This document shows, piece after piece, positions 7,839-19,850 of a stretch of 32,049 nucleotides of DNA (positions are counted from its first letter, which is position 1; the number at the start of each line of letters is the position of its first letter). This DNA is from Lojkania enalia. Taxonomy: Eukaryota; Ascomycota; Dothideomycetes; Pleosporales. The stretch covers positions 1 through 32,049 of the forward strand of contig ML986906.1 in NCBI GenBank assembly GCA_010094045.1, given 5' to 3'. The translations under genes were made by a program, and so were the position numbers. Under the pieces are notes generated by a model, which was not told the DNA's origin, ran no database searches, and saw nothing but the letters and a program-made list of their open reading frames with translations.

Positions 7839-10800
7839 CTAAACACCTTGCGAGACTTCATGCCTCTTTTTAGAAAGAAGACTTTCCTTTGAATATTGTC
7901 TCCGCTTATGGTAAATGGTCCACAACCACCAAGCTGCAATTAGACAGCGCAAAAGCCGATTTATAGTCGTCTTCAGTGGGCGCCAGATGGACAAGAAAAC
8001 TCTCCTAAACGAATGCAAAAGTCCCTCAATGAAAAATGCTGCCAAGGAAGTAGCAACCAGTAGAATGAGGATGCACCATATGAACCACCCACGGCCCATT
8101 GGCTCGTGTACGACGTGTTGCTCGCCAGGAATAGCGAAAATAGCCTAGACGCCGTGAGTATGAGAGAATCATGTCAAAGGCACGATCTACTTACTGCCGC
8201 CAATCCCATCGGCAAATAGCCGATCGTTAGATAGGTAAGTCTCTGAATTGTACGATTCTGCTTCACTGATTCTCGGCTATCATTGAGTGTTAAGACAGCA
8301 TTGAACTAGAGTGCATATTAGTGATGTTAGATACCTTCTAGGGGAGCCGGCTTACCCCCTCTTTATAGCGAGTAATCAATGCAATGTCCGTATCCAGCTT
8401 TGTATCAACCCAAACAAGAGCTGCGAAACCGCTCTCAAAAGTATCGACATAGTGTTGACATAGAGCCTCCAAAGCTTCACCACGTGTGCCGGGGCCCTAT
8501 ATTGGTCAATATAGGTGCGTAATTACATTCAATGATTCCATTCACCTCATTTATCTGAGCTTCTAATTCATCTCTAGCATCACGGATGCTTGCGACTGTC
8601 ACTCGAAGGCTTTTTTGCAGCCTAAACAAGGATTCCAGCGCCCAGAGACCGATTTTGAACCGAGGCATAACATCTTCATCATCAATCCGTTTACCATCTT
8701 TATGATTGAATATATCCTAAGAAATTAACTCAGCCGATGTTTGGAAATGCATTTAGAAGACTCACATCAAATTTAACGACTGAGTCAATGGCTTTCATAG
8801 CGTGGCGATATTCCCTAGCAATTTCTTTGCATAGCTGTCCCAGTATAAGGTAGAATGCCAAGCACCTAGCGGTCTGGGGTTGATGAACAAATCTCAGCCA
8901 AATGTTTCTACTGTCCTGTCCAATGCTGTCTAATGTCAGGCTAGCTGGTTCGGAAGCACTGGACTGGTAAAAATGTTTCGAGATGATGCAACACTTGCTA
9001 AAATCGCCAAACAAATTCGTTGTAAGTATGATAGAAGACGCTTGAAGGCAGAATTGCTGGCATAACATGCATCCACTACACGGTATGCCAGGTCTTTGAT
9101 GACGTCCCATTCCTAATTCCATTGACTGGCGGCTAGCATTAGCAAGATTTTCCTCAAGGTGCTGTGGCAAGGATATCAACTCATTGTCCGTCTCTAACAA
9201 CGCTTTACGAGGATTGAAGGAACATCGGCATGGAGGCCGACGTAAGCAGAAGGAACAACTGCGGTCGAACTTCTGCCAGCTTGTAATCGTAATTCTAGCC
9301 ACCCAGTTGTTTCTGCCCTTCTCTAAAGAAAATCTCGGAAGTTTAAGAACATGGTTACTAAGGCAGATCGCTGATCGACGACAAAATACATATACGAGCA
9401 GTGTCAGCAACTCTGTGCTAGGTCGTGGTTCCGTTATCACCCTACTCGGTTAATTATATGTAGTGAGCAGCAGTACGGTATATATACTTACAATAATCGA
9501 TGCCGAACATCTTGGTCGACAAGCTAAATATCAGTTTTAGTTGGCATCTGGCCTTTGGGTATCGTTTACATACACTATCATAGAGCTTGGCCACCAGGTC
9601 GTTTCTAGTATCGACAACGCGGTTTGGTTTAAGCCTTTCCTCCGTTGAATCACTTATATCGAATATACGGATCAAACTCAAGTCAGGTAAATGCTTAAGA
9701 TCTTCAATTGTGAATCTTCCCCCGTCTCGCCCAATGGGAGAATTGACGAAGGGCCGGAGGGGTTGTGGCACTGTAACTGTTTTCTCAAGTTTTGCTGGGT
9801 CGTATTCCCAGGGCGTATCTTCGAGGGATACAATGAAGTTATCTGGATGATAACGTCGCGGGAGCTTCCATGTATTGTTCCACTCAACTGGAGGCAAATA
9901 TCCGGCATCGGGCGACAACCTTTCCAGTAATCGACTCTGCCGCTCCATCTCCTCCTTTAATTTTTCCAGTGCTTGTGTTTGGTAATACCCTGTGTCCCAT
10001 ATGTCCTCCAAAGCTTCTAGTTGCTGATCTGTCTGTTGAACTCTGGTTTGGGTATCCTGAAATCGCTCCTGGATATACCTTGTGTTGATATCTAATAGTG
10101 TTGACGCTAAAACACTAGATGCCTCGGAATAAATCCAGCCTTGGCGCGCTTCTATGTGCGATCTCTCCCAGCACGGGATTATCGTAGCTTCAGAATTTAA
10201 AAACTGAGAAACTTTGTGCTTGTAGACATGAAGCTTTTCTCTTAATTCGTTCTCTTCTTGCTCTGATAGCTCTCCTCCATCCTCTGACTCTAGCTGTAAA
10301 ACTTTGAGTCGGCTATGGTGGCATAGAGCATGCACCTCCCAAGGGCCATCAAAGTCTCCGTTCTCATTTGGTTCCACCTTTCCCTGATTGATGCTCCTTG
10401 TATAATCGCGATTTGTGATCCGTCTCATCGAAAGCGCCGCTACGGAGGATCCGTCGTGAGTGAGTTTCTCTAGACCCAACTCAAGACCTAAGAAGGCAAG
10501 TCGATCAAAGATCTCATCACTAGCTGAGTAGGGTGACGTAGAAGATAGCTTTGCGGCTGAAGCAACTAAGGCAGCCCTTTGATGTTGTAGAACCTTTGAT
10601 CGAAGGTTGTTATCCCTGATCCATTTCCCGGGAAGGAAACCATTCTGACAAAGCCCCAGAATTGACCCGTAATGGTGCCATTGAAGCAAGGAAATCTTCC
10701 CCTTATCTCGTGCCCGAAAGATTTTATCGTCAGCTGGCAGTATAGTATTTGCAAACCAGTCGGACAGCGATTCTGAACGTTTGCGCAAAGGTAATAGCCC

Positions 10801-13247
10801 TTCGATAATGCCAAGTTGTCTCCATTGGGACCCCGCGAGACCAAAGTTTTTGACAACATACCAAAGCGTAATTATGATGTAGTATCTCTTTGACTCTTCT
10901 GATACATCGGTCGTTGGAAATAACCTGTCCATTGTGGAGGGGTCCAACACCGTGTGAATTAAAACCTGTACCAAGGATTGGATGATCTCTCGAAGAACCT
11001 TTCTTATGCGGGTCATCTGCGCTGCTACCATCTCCTTTAAAGGTGCTTCTTCATGTGCATCCAAGAAGTCGACACTGAGCGTCTTTTCATTCCCTGAAAT
11101 GCTTTCAACGTGACTGGACTTAGAGTTGACCGATCGTGCTTGTGCTTCCCGGCGTGAATTTCTTTTAAGCCTTTGGAGAAAGTTGTGTAGTTTGACGAGG
11201 AAACGTATTTTCCAGCTATAGGTAGATGTTAGATATGATGATTCACCATGGAACGTAGAAGTGTCAATCCCACTTACAACAGAGACTTGTAATCAATTGC
11301 TGGCTGCATGAAAGTGTTATTGATCAAGACTGAACAGCCGGATGCTTTTTGTCGAGGGCTAAATTGAAAAGGAACGTTGTCAACCTGGAGTATTCGTTCC
11401 AGAGATCGACCAATAAGATGTACTTCTTCAAACCGGGACAATGAATTCTGAACCAGACAACGTTGGAAGAAGACCGTCTCCCACAAAGCACCGGTTGCTT
11501 GACTTCGGTACGTACGTAATTTGCTAAGACCAACAAAATTATATATCTCTCGTGGTGTTGGTATCCGCCATGGCCTTTGACCGTCTAGCGGATTGTCGGA
11601 TAGTCGTATGGCCGCGATGAACGTGGCGTTGTTCTTTGTTTGCGGGCCAAATTGAGTTGAAAATCTACCAAATGCGCGATAGGCCGATGAAGAATTCCGT
11701 ATTGGCCGCTTATAATTTTCTTCTTTCGGCTTCTTCTGCAAGGATAGTAGTCTGTAGTGTGGGCAAGTATTTCCGCTAGTTTTTCCGCCGTCAGGTTCAG
11801 TGGGCTCAAATTGATATATCCGTGCTTCAAGTGTCAATCCGAGAGCTCGGGCACGAAATTTTAGAGAATTTATGGTGTCACCTCCAGAATTATCATGTCC
11901 ATGTTGTGAGGGTAGGGAATTATCCGTAACTTCCTCAATTTCAGATGGCATTGTGGAACTAGGTATGCTAAACCGAACTAGTCCACCTATCCTGAGGACA
12001 ATTTGACTCTCATTGTCGAACATATCGGACTGATCTGTACCCGTGTTATGATCGGACGGAGCTCCTTGCTCGACTCGAAGAATTTGATAGAGAGTACCAT
12101 GCATAATAAAAGAGAAGGTTACACAAGTGCCCACCTCCCTTTCTCTTTTCATGGACATTTCACTCCCAGAGGAAGCTTTTGTACTTGACATAGCTGATTC
12201 TGAGAATATCATTTCGCCAGCCTTCAGAGTTTCAGAAGAGCTGTTTCCGCTCGCCTTAGTAGATCCATTGAAGTCGTTATCGTTGGACCCGATAGCTCCG
12301 GTGTGTTTCTCTCCTCCACACGCTCTAAATCCAAAGAGAGAGAGAAGTTCTATTCCGGACACATCTTTATCGAGGGCGTTCTCAATCTCCGTTTCGTCGA
12401 TTCCAACGAGGTTCCGGAGATCAGATGTAGTCATTTTCCACAGGGCGTCGGTTTCGAGTTTCCTGTTCGTTACTTCATAAAACAATCGATCTACGTCGTT
12501 TAAAAACTGTTCTCTAGTTTCATACGGATACACAACTTCCATGTCCCCAGCAGTCGCGTCAGCATGGCTTTTCTGTTCCTTTGTCCCCGCCTCTTCTATG
12601 TTACATTTATATTCTTCTACTCCCTTTCTGGATCTTTTATTTCGCATTCTACTTGCCCAAATGCCCAGTTTGTATTCAATGACTGACCACTTGTTCTTGG
12701 CCTTGGAGATTTCAGAGTCCTCATTAAGAAACAGTGGACGCTCATTGTAGGGCCATCGGTAATTTAGACAACCTCGATCGATCGAATCACCGAAAATAAA
12801 AGTCGATCCAGTTTTCTTCGAGCCTAGAAAGGTTCCCCTTGGATGGTATGGTTCTAGGCCGTCGACAAATTCCAACCCGAAACTTGAGCAACCGCCGTCG
12901 TCTCTTTGAGCTCTTGCGAGAGCGGCATATAGAGAATTCTCAAAGTCTCCCCTAACAGAGATGAGCCCGTGGTTTTCAGATGGAGCCGACAAATGCAACA
13001 ATTGTCCGCCATAGCTACAGCGAGCGGCATATCCACGATGACCGAAGTCGAATGAGCTAGCTGGGAAATGAGAGTAATGGGAGTAGCTTATGAATTCGAG
13101 ACCTATGACAATGATTAGTCTAGAAATTATGGGTGGCAGTTTACGCCGTAAAACTAGCTTACCCCGATTACTGCGGGAAAGCCAATTGAAGGAATCGCAG
13201 ACATCCTGGCTATCTTGATCCGGCGTATTTATTGCAGTGTGTCTCAT
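7839..13247 (-). CDS. Very large fungal CorA-like membrane protein, eight exons
   Basis: Predicted exons: 13247-13163, 13102-11278, 11215-9492, 9441-8766, 8716-8546, 8496-8356, 8305-8195 and 8144-7839, about 1,680 codons. All seven introns are 49-62 nt, with donors such as GTAAGC, GTAAGT and GTGAGT. The ATG at 13247 has a strong context (CACAATGAG). N-terminal landmark: YSHYSHFPASSFDFGHRGY. The middle has a Ser/Lys-rich linker and a long Glu/Gln-rich coiled coil (about 10300-9950). Exon 4 holds a Cys cluster, CSGCMLCQQFC. The C-terminus has TIQRLTYLTIGYLPMGLAA then MGRGWFIWCILILLVAT: two membrane helices laid out as in CorA-type Mg2+ transporters, but with YLPMGL where classical CorA has the GMN signature. 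Transport is therefore uncertain. The join between exons 3 and 4 leaves the frame off by one base. Confidence 0.75.
9442..9491 (-). other. Third intron of the CorA-like gene, frame problem
   Basis: The donor GTAAGT at 9491 and acceptor GAGTAG ending at 9442 give a typical 50-nt intron. Exon 3 ends with one leftover base (T), and exon 4 is open only in the frame that needs two. The direct join gives TGG then TGA. The other in-frame acceptors either create TAG or cut away conserved-looking sequence. A weaker GTTCGG donor 17 nt upstream would restore the frame. Confidence 0.5.
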
Positions 13248-14112
13248 TGTGAGAATCCCGAATGAAAAGAAAGTGGTGTCGTCGCTAAGTTGAGTACATC
13301 AGGCTGAAGTGATTGACTGTTGATACTCATTCAGCTGTCCGAGGAGTTCCACGCCTACGCATGTTGAGCGATTTAACTCCAAAATAAGAGAGCTTCAGCC
13401 AGCTCTACTATTTCGCCTTCGGCAATGCCGCACCTATGATCCTCGTCCTTAACCCCTCTCTTAGAGAATATGAACTATGAGGGTGTTGTGAGGAACGACG
13501 AATGCCATGCGCTTGCCGTGCAGGGAGTGCGTATTTCTTCCAAATTCGGCGATGAAGATTACTAAATCATGAGAGAGATTACAGAAGGCTTTCAGCTGTG
13601 TTATCTCTAATTTCAGCTAGTCAAGAGTGGAACAGTGCATTTGTAATATTACAAGCCAATCGATAGATATCGATCAGAAACTCGAGAACCCTTCTTCGCG
13701 GAGGGACAATATCTTAGCGAATGATGTTCAAGCATCCTGCAGCCACTTCCGGATGCGTTCGCGATATCGATAAATCATCGCGTCTATCCTTGCATAAACA
13801 ATTTGGCCCCCAAATATCCCCCAAGCCATAGACATGGTTTTAAAGCACTAGAAAACACCATGTCCTACATGGGTATGGATGATGGGATAAGGATGATCCT
13901 TATCAGGGTTGAACTTCTCGACGACTAATATGTGGAGCTATATTAGGAGTAGGCACTATATCCCTGACAATTGCAGATTTTATGATCTAGTAAATTAAAA
14001 CAAAATGATCGAAATGAGACGCTTCATGAAGATAAGGTTTTTAGGACGCTCTTGACGGATGTTAGAAATTCGGACGAAAATATTCGGGTCATGAAAGTGG
14101 GTGAGGCGATTA
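13248..14112. other. Intergenic, upstream of the CorA-like gene
   Basis: This stretch of about 865 bp has normal composition between the start of the CorA-like gene and the pogo-type transposon. It should hold the gene's promoter on the minus strand. I see no convincing gene, RNA gene or repeat; short open frames are below chance significance. Confidence 0.6.
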
Positions 14113-14164
14113 CCGTGCCCCCTTCACCAAATGCACGTGTTCAGCAAATGCACGCGGAACACCA
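14113..14164 (+). repeat. Left terminal inverted repeat of the pogo-type element
   Basis: It pairs with 16379-16328 on the other strand, with one small mismatch/indel patch after the first eight bases and then 41 identical bases. Inside the TIR the 9-mer AAATGCACG occurs twice, 18 bases apart, a likely transposase-binding repeat. Confidence 0.85.
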
Positions 14165-14404
14165 AAATCGCTCCATCAGAAATGAAGCTGTAGAGCCACC
14201 CACAATCAATATTATCGCGAGATTTTCTAGTGGAGTATAATATTGATACTGGCGATCAATCTGTACTACTTATATCTATCTGGAAGCTTGACGTTGCGGC
14301 CGCGACGCGTTAAGAGGGGTGGGGCAGTAGATCCACCCTTTGATACCCCCCCAGTATCTTGATGCTCAAGTATCCGTGTTTGATGCTTATTACTCTGTTA
14401 AGGA

Positions 14405-16281
14405 GGGTTTGAAGCCTTTTTTTTACCCTTTTAAGAAGATTGTAGAGCCTTTTTAGCATTAAGTGCCTCCTTCTGGCGAGCGCGCTCTACTGCCTTCTCA
14501 GCCTTCTCCTTCTCCCTTATCTTCTTAGCCTCCTCTCGCGCAATACGCTTTTCATGCTAGATCTTCTCCTTATCCTCTCTCTCCTTGATTGACTGACGCG
14601 TATGTGCCTCTCTTACCTTCCTTGGTGACCAGAATATTGCTCTACTATAATATTCCTGGCGCTATTGAAGCTCTAGAGCCTTGCCCTTCTTACTATACTT
14701 CTTCTTGATAGATAACACCTGCTTAATTCTATCTATCTTATGTCTGAGAAGCTTATTTTCGACGGATAGATAATAGAGCGATTAACGAAGCTTCTGCGTA
14801 TTCTTACTGCTCTAATCCTCTACTATAGAGCGTATAAGTCTATCTATCTTTCTCTAATTAGAATTACTAAGTAATAATAAGGATCCTACTCTTAATTCTC
14901 CAGTCTTAATAAATCTATCTAGGATAGGATTAGGATTAGGAGGGTATATACTAGTTACTTTAAAGGAGTAGAGGATTGTTAATTCCTTAAAGGAGGACTC
15001 CTACGCCTTCTAAAATAGAGGGAAGAAGTCCCCTTTTTTAATAGGAATAAGGCCTTAGCTTGTACAAAGGTAATTTAATAGTTCTCCTAAGTAGGTAGTT
15101 AATAGAGGCTTAAATATTAATATATCGAGTAGCTAAAGCGTATAAGTTAAATAAGGGAGTAGGATAGTAAGAAGGATCCTATTCTGATCGCAGAAATCGA
15201 TGAAATCTATAGTAATATAGGATCTATAGCTATTAAGTATAAGGAGCTAATATAATTGTCAAGCCTTCAGCTTTGTATATTAATTAAATACCTGCTTGAG
15301 CTATCTAAGACTGATATTATTGTTTATCTATCTAGAAGGTGATAGTATAATAAAGACCTATATCACGAGAGGCTATGAGTAGGGATGATAAGGCTCATCA
15401 ACGCTTAGTATTATATGCTACGTATAGATCTCAGGTGTTGTACAAGAGGATAGCTAAGGAGTAAGCTATACGCGAGGTAAGTAGAAAGATAAGAGAGAAG
15501 AAGAAGGTACGTATGTAGAAGCGAGCGCGCCACGTGTAGGTGTTAGGGGGGAACGTAAGGATACCATAACAACTTAATACTTTCTAATCTTAATATCCTC
15601 CACCTAAATTAATTAGATCCCCCCGTTAGCAGCTTTATATATAAGGCTTAGTAGTAGAGTTAATCTATCAGTATATATATATGCGAGGAGCGATATCTAT
15701 ATACGATTTCTATCCTAAATTAATATTTAAACATTCTTCCTCTCCTATATCTATCTACTAAATATCCTCTTTAATTTACTAATAATTCCGATTAAGAAGT
15801 CTTTCTTATCTATATTATAAATATAATAAGGATCTATCTAATATTAATTAATCTTACTGTACAGGAGTTGAAAATAGAGGCGATATTTATCCTCTGAATC
15901 AGCGTTATGGCGATTCCTATCTATTCCTACTACCTATTTTAATATAAGATGGACGTTGTGTCGATTAATAAAGCGCGTAATCTAGCTCTCACGGACAGCT
16001 TTCTTAGCTACTTTTAATGCGAAATTCTGGATTATCTCTCTTATAGGAGGTAGGTGTTTCTTTGTAAGTCTTTTAATATATTATATAAGCTCCTTCTCTT
16101 GCTGCGCGTTGAGGTTTTATTGATTGTTTAAAACGGTTGCACGCGACACTGTAACGCCTCTATACCTTCGCGATAGCGTACTGCGATTAACACCGTATCT
16201 AGCAGCAATTTCTGTATACGAGAAAGATTCTCCTGGTTCTCGCGATTCGATTTGATCAATTGCAGCTTGAATTGGGTCCAT
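14405..16281 (-). pseudogene. pogo/Fot1-like transposase, broken
   Basis: From ATG 16281 the frame reads MDPIQAAIDQIESREPG and TEIAARYGVNRSTLSRRYRG, the N-terminal helix-turn-helix (Psq/CENP-B type) of this family, and meets its first stop at 16117. Beyond it come LTKKHLPPIREIIQNFA (CENP-B HTH), VGIDRNRHNADSE, the first catalytic region YNIDKKDFLIG, NGG...VEDIK, and LLILNSYRSYIT, where the second catalytic Asp has become Asn. The C-terminal part is a Lys/Arg/Glu-rich coiled coil, as is usual. More than ten stops are present, mainly TAG. About 200 bp near 15350-15570 does not fit the family and interrupts the DDE region. Confidence 0.85.
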
Positions 16282-16327
16282 ATTGGTGGAGTTATCGCGT
16301 GTTGAAGATGTGGGAGTTTTGACGCGT

Positions 16328-16379
16328 TTGGTGTTCCGCGTGCATTTGCTGAACACGTGCATTTGGTGCACGGGCACGG
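16328..16379 (-). repeat. Right terminal inverted repeat of the pogo-type element
   Basis: This is the inverted partner of 14113-14164, ending GGGCACGG before the TA. The AAATGCACG sub-repeat is again present twice. It lies just upstream of the transposase start, so it may overlap its promoter. Confidence 0.85.
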
Positions 16380-16381
16380 TA

Positions 16382-17159
16382 GTAAGGCATTGCCACTAGC
16401 CGCATTCGATGTGCTAAGGGCTCTACACGCATTGGACAGGGGAGTGGTCAATGATTAGAGAGTGATGAAGATCGATATTTGATATAGCTTCAATATGAAC
16501 AAATTCGAATTTCTATACAGTTCTCCAGAAAACACAAACTCTATATATAGTAAAGCACCTGAATTAGCCCTACTAAGCTCTTACCCTTTAGTAGGCTGGT
16601 AGAGTTAAGGTAGCTACTTAGTAATAGGGTATAGGTTAAGGTAGAGTCGTACGGACTAGGTTTCTTTAGAGTCTAATTAATTAGTATACTTTAGAAAGTA
16701 GCTTAGTAAGAGTATATATAGTATAATATTCTAGAGCTTTATTATAGCTATTTATTATAGATTAGGCTAATCTCGCTTTATTAGATTCTAGAGTAGTATA
16801 CTATAGTATATTATAGACTATAGTAGTATACTCTTTAACTATTAATCTTATATAGCTTAATCTAATATAATAATATATTTATAATAGTAATTTATTATAT
16901 AAACTATAAAGGTTTATAAATTTCTTAATAAATATACTTTCGCGGCAGCTCCTTATTAGTAGTAGTATTAGAATTAATATTCTCTTAGTTAATCTCCTAG
17001 TTAATCTCTAGTTCTTTATTATATATCTAGACTAAAAGTTTAAAAAGATTTATAACCTTATTAGTACTATAAAAAGGGTTTAGCTTATTAGTATTTTAAG
17101 CTTCTATAGTCTAGTATACTTCTTTAATATAATAGTTCTCTCTACTTATTATATATTTA
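16382..17159. other. Transition into AT-rich RIP-degraded DNA
   Basis: The first 150 bases have normal composition; from about 16540 the sequence becomes extremely AT-rich. Bases 16741-16860, for example, contain no CA dinucleotide while TA abounds. I see no gene. Confidence 0.6.
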
Positions 17160-17440
17160 ATGTAACGGCGTAGGTAAGATAATAGGTCCGAATACGGCAC
17201 GAATCTACTTAGAGGTATATAGGAGTATATAGGAGTTCAGAGACCTAGGAATTCTATTAATACCTATAGGCCTTGTATAAAAGGATATAGAAGAACTACT
17301 AAGCTACTTATAAGGGAGTATACAACTATATATAGAAGGGAAAAGGGGTAGAACTAGGGGTAGAATAAGATAAGTGAAAAGCTTTAGGATAAGGTTGCAT
17401 GTAAAACTTTTTATAGAACAATTTCTTCGCATCGTTACAT
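17160..17440. repeat. Candidate solo LTR or MITE
   Basis: The block begins ATGTAACG and ends CGTTACAT, an 8-bp inverted match that includes the TG...CA ends of an LTR. TTTA flanks it on both sides (17156-17159 and 17441-17444). Unlike its surroundings it still has CA dinucleotides and GC-rich words (gaatacggcacgaatc). It has no similarity to the Copia or Gypsy LTRs in this window. In AT-rich flanks a 4-bp duplication is weak evidence. Confidence 0.45.
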
Positions 17441-19819
17441 TTTAGAAATATAATATCCTAGATTCTCTATATAGTAAGGTAATATCTTTTATCTTTAATT
17501 ACATCTCTAGTAGTATTAAAAACCCGCTTAATACTAACTTCTATAATCTATATTAGAAGAATATCTCTTATAACCTAAGTAAGCTATAGATACTAATATT
17601 TATTTACTCTCTACCAGCCTAATATATTAAAGTTATAACCTTAAATAGGAGGTATACTTAGATAGTTTTCTCCTTCTTAATAAGTTAGTCCTTTCTCTTC
17701 TTCCTCTAACTCTCCCTCTCCCTCTCTCTCTCCCTCTCCTACGTTACTTAGATCCTAGTCTAGGAAACTTAAGAAGCTACTTAAGGATAAATATTATAGA
17801 GATAGTTTATAAAACTATTTATTACTTTATATCTATTAAGGTTAGAGTATTATAGATAAGATATAGTTTAATATATCCTTATTATAGTAATTAAGATATT
17901 TAAGGAATTGTTAGTAATAGGTTTCCCTATATTAAAGGTTTTAAGTCTTATTCTATAGTTATAGTTAGAAGCTAATATAATAAATAGCTGTAATAAAAAT
18001 ACTTTATATATTATAAGCTTCTAGAATAGATCTAAGATTATTATATAGTTAAATAAGTAACTATACTTTACGTCTATTTTTAAGTAGTATTTATTTAATT
18101 TAGATTAACCCTTCTCTACTATAGCTCTTACTACTATTAGCTAATCTAAGTTACTCTCTATATCTTTAGCTAGATCTCTATTTATATTATCTAGAAAATT
18201 AAAGAGCTTATTATATATTTGCTAAATATACTAGATCTAAGGCTTTATATTCTTACTAAACGCTTTAGTTACCCTTTTAAAATTACCGAGTAGGTCTATA
18301 ATTAGTATTAAATAGTACTATTTAATAGTAGATAGTTGAAGTTACTAGAGATTATAGAAATCTACCTTAACATTCTTATTATTACTAGATCTCTAAGTAG
18401 AAATTTTTAAGTTAATTTTATATTAAAGCTAGTTGTTAATATATTATTTAAAGCCTACTACTTAGTTATATATATTAAATATCGAATTCTATTAAGTTAG
18501 AATATCTTTTATTATAAATAGCTAGTACTTAGGTGGTAGAGAGCTCTATAAAGTAATAAAACGCTTATAGTACTATAGTAATTAATCGATTACTTTATAA
18601 ATAGCTTAAATCTAACTAGAAATTAGTATATAATAACTATAATAACTAACTATAATAAAAAGCTATACTTTATAAAGAGAATTTAGGATAGAAACATATA
18701 TCTAGATCTTATTTATATCGCGTTGCTGTAAAGTTCCTCTATTTTCTATCTTTTCGGGGGGTACGAGCTTAAAATAGTAAATAATTTCCTAAATAATAAG
18801 ATTAATAATATAAATAAGGTATAGAATTGTATTCTTCTTATAATTCTATTTAATACTATCTTTATATAGTTTCTCTTATATTATATATATAAGTATACTA
18901 TTATTAATAGTATTATTATAGGTAGCTACTAGCAATTATTATTATATGTTTATATTTAATAGAATATATAGTACTTCTATTACTATAGAAGTACTAGTAT
19001 AACTTCCTTAAATAAGAATAAAATCAAGTAGTCTCTTATAGAACTCCTAGTTCTAATTAATATAGTACCCTTTTACTATAAGAAAACTAAGGTAGTTTTT
19101 TATAGACTAGATATTAAATATAATTAATATCTTTATACTTTAACTAAAGTTATATAAAAGAGAGGACTAAGCTATTATAATTTTATACTTAAATAGCTTT
19201 ATAAAACTAAATCAGCTAATTAATATAGTATCTAGTTAGAGGAACTAAATAAATTATTAAAAGGACGGGTAATCTACTATTTAGAAAGACTAGTTATTAT
19301 TAATAATAATATAGACTAGTTTATACTTAAAGATACTAGTAGAGTATAGTAGTATAATTAGATCTTTATTATTAGAAGGCCTAACTATAGGTATATAGAA
19401 CCTATTATACTTAGAAGCTAGAGTTTTTAGATAGACCTAGGATCTAAGATAATTTATTAGATACTTTATACTATTATAATTCTTATTTAAATATATAAGT
19501 TAAAGGCTATAGTAATAAAAGAATATAAATAGGTAACTATCTAGAAATTATACAGCTTCCCTAAATTATCTCTAGATCTTATTATAATAAGTAGCTAAAT
19601 TCTACCTTAGTTTATTAAATATATTTAAAGGGTCCTAAGCCTATAGTATTAATTCCTACTATACTATCTATATATTAATAAGCTCTATTATTCTCTATCT
19701 ATTTTCTTTATCCCCTATCCGCGGATATATAATTAGCTAATAGGTTTCTTAGAAACTTTAATAGAAAATCGATAGAGCGTTAATTATAAAATACTAGATT
19801 TATATTAGTATTAATATAA

Positions 19820-19829
19820 NNNNNNNNNN
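19820..19829. other. Assembly gap of ten N
   Basis: Ten N in a row mark a join of unknown true size. Sequence on the two sides should not be assumed contiguous at base level. Confidence 0.95.
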
Positions 19830-19850
19830 ACTACTACTACTACTACTACT
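19830..19850. repeat. ACT microsatellite, seven units
   Basis: ACT is repeated seven times immediately after the gap. The simple repeat probably caused the assembly break, and its true length may be larger. Confidence 0.85.

Larger units (their letters stand above)
14113..16379 (-). mobile_element. pogo/Fot1-type (Tc1/mariner superfamily) DNA transposon, RIP-inactivated
   Basis: This 2,267-bp element begins CCGTGCCC and ends GGGCACGG. Its terminal inverted repeats are about 52 bp, with 41 consecutive matching bases, and TA flanks both ends (14111-14112 and 16380-16381), the target duplication of the superfamily. The minus strand encodes a pogo/Fot1 transposase full of TAG/TAA stops. The TIRs are intact while the coding part is decayed. 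Left of the coding region is about 280 bp of untranslated sequence with a NotI-like GC patch. Confidence 0.9.

Noticed and set aside
11324..11536. Short open frames on both strands inside 9454-13247
   Set aside because: They overlap the long exons of the CorA-like gene in other frames and show no independent motifs.
14052..14240. 62-codon plus-strand open frame
   Set aside because: It spans the left TIR of the pogo-type element; its text is TIR sequence read in frame.
16128..16451. 107-codon minus-strand open frame starting MTTPLSNACRAL
   Set aside because: It runs across the right TIR in another frame from the transposase; the helix-turn-helix frame is the real one.
17161..17439. A solo LTR of the Gypsy or Copia elements present in the window
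   Set aside because: Apart from the TG...CA ends, its sequence resembles neither the 368-bp nor the 126-bp LTR.
19830..19850. ACT repeat as a regulatory or CRISPR-like array
   Set aside because: It is a plain trinucleotide microsatellite beside an assembly gap, without spacers.
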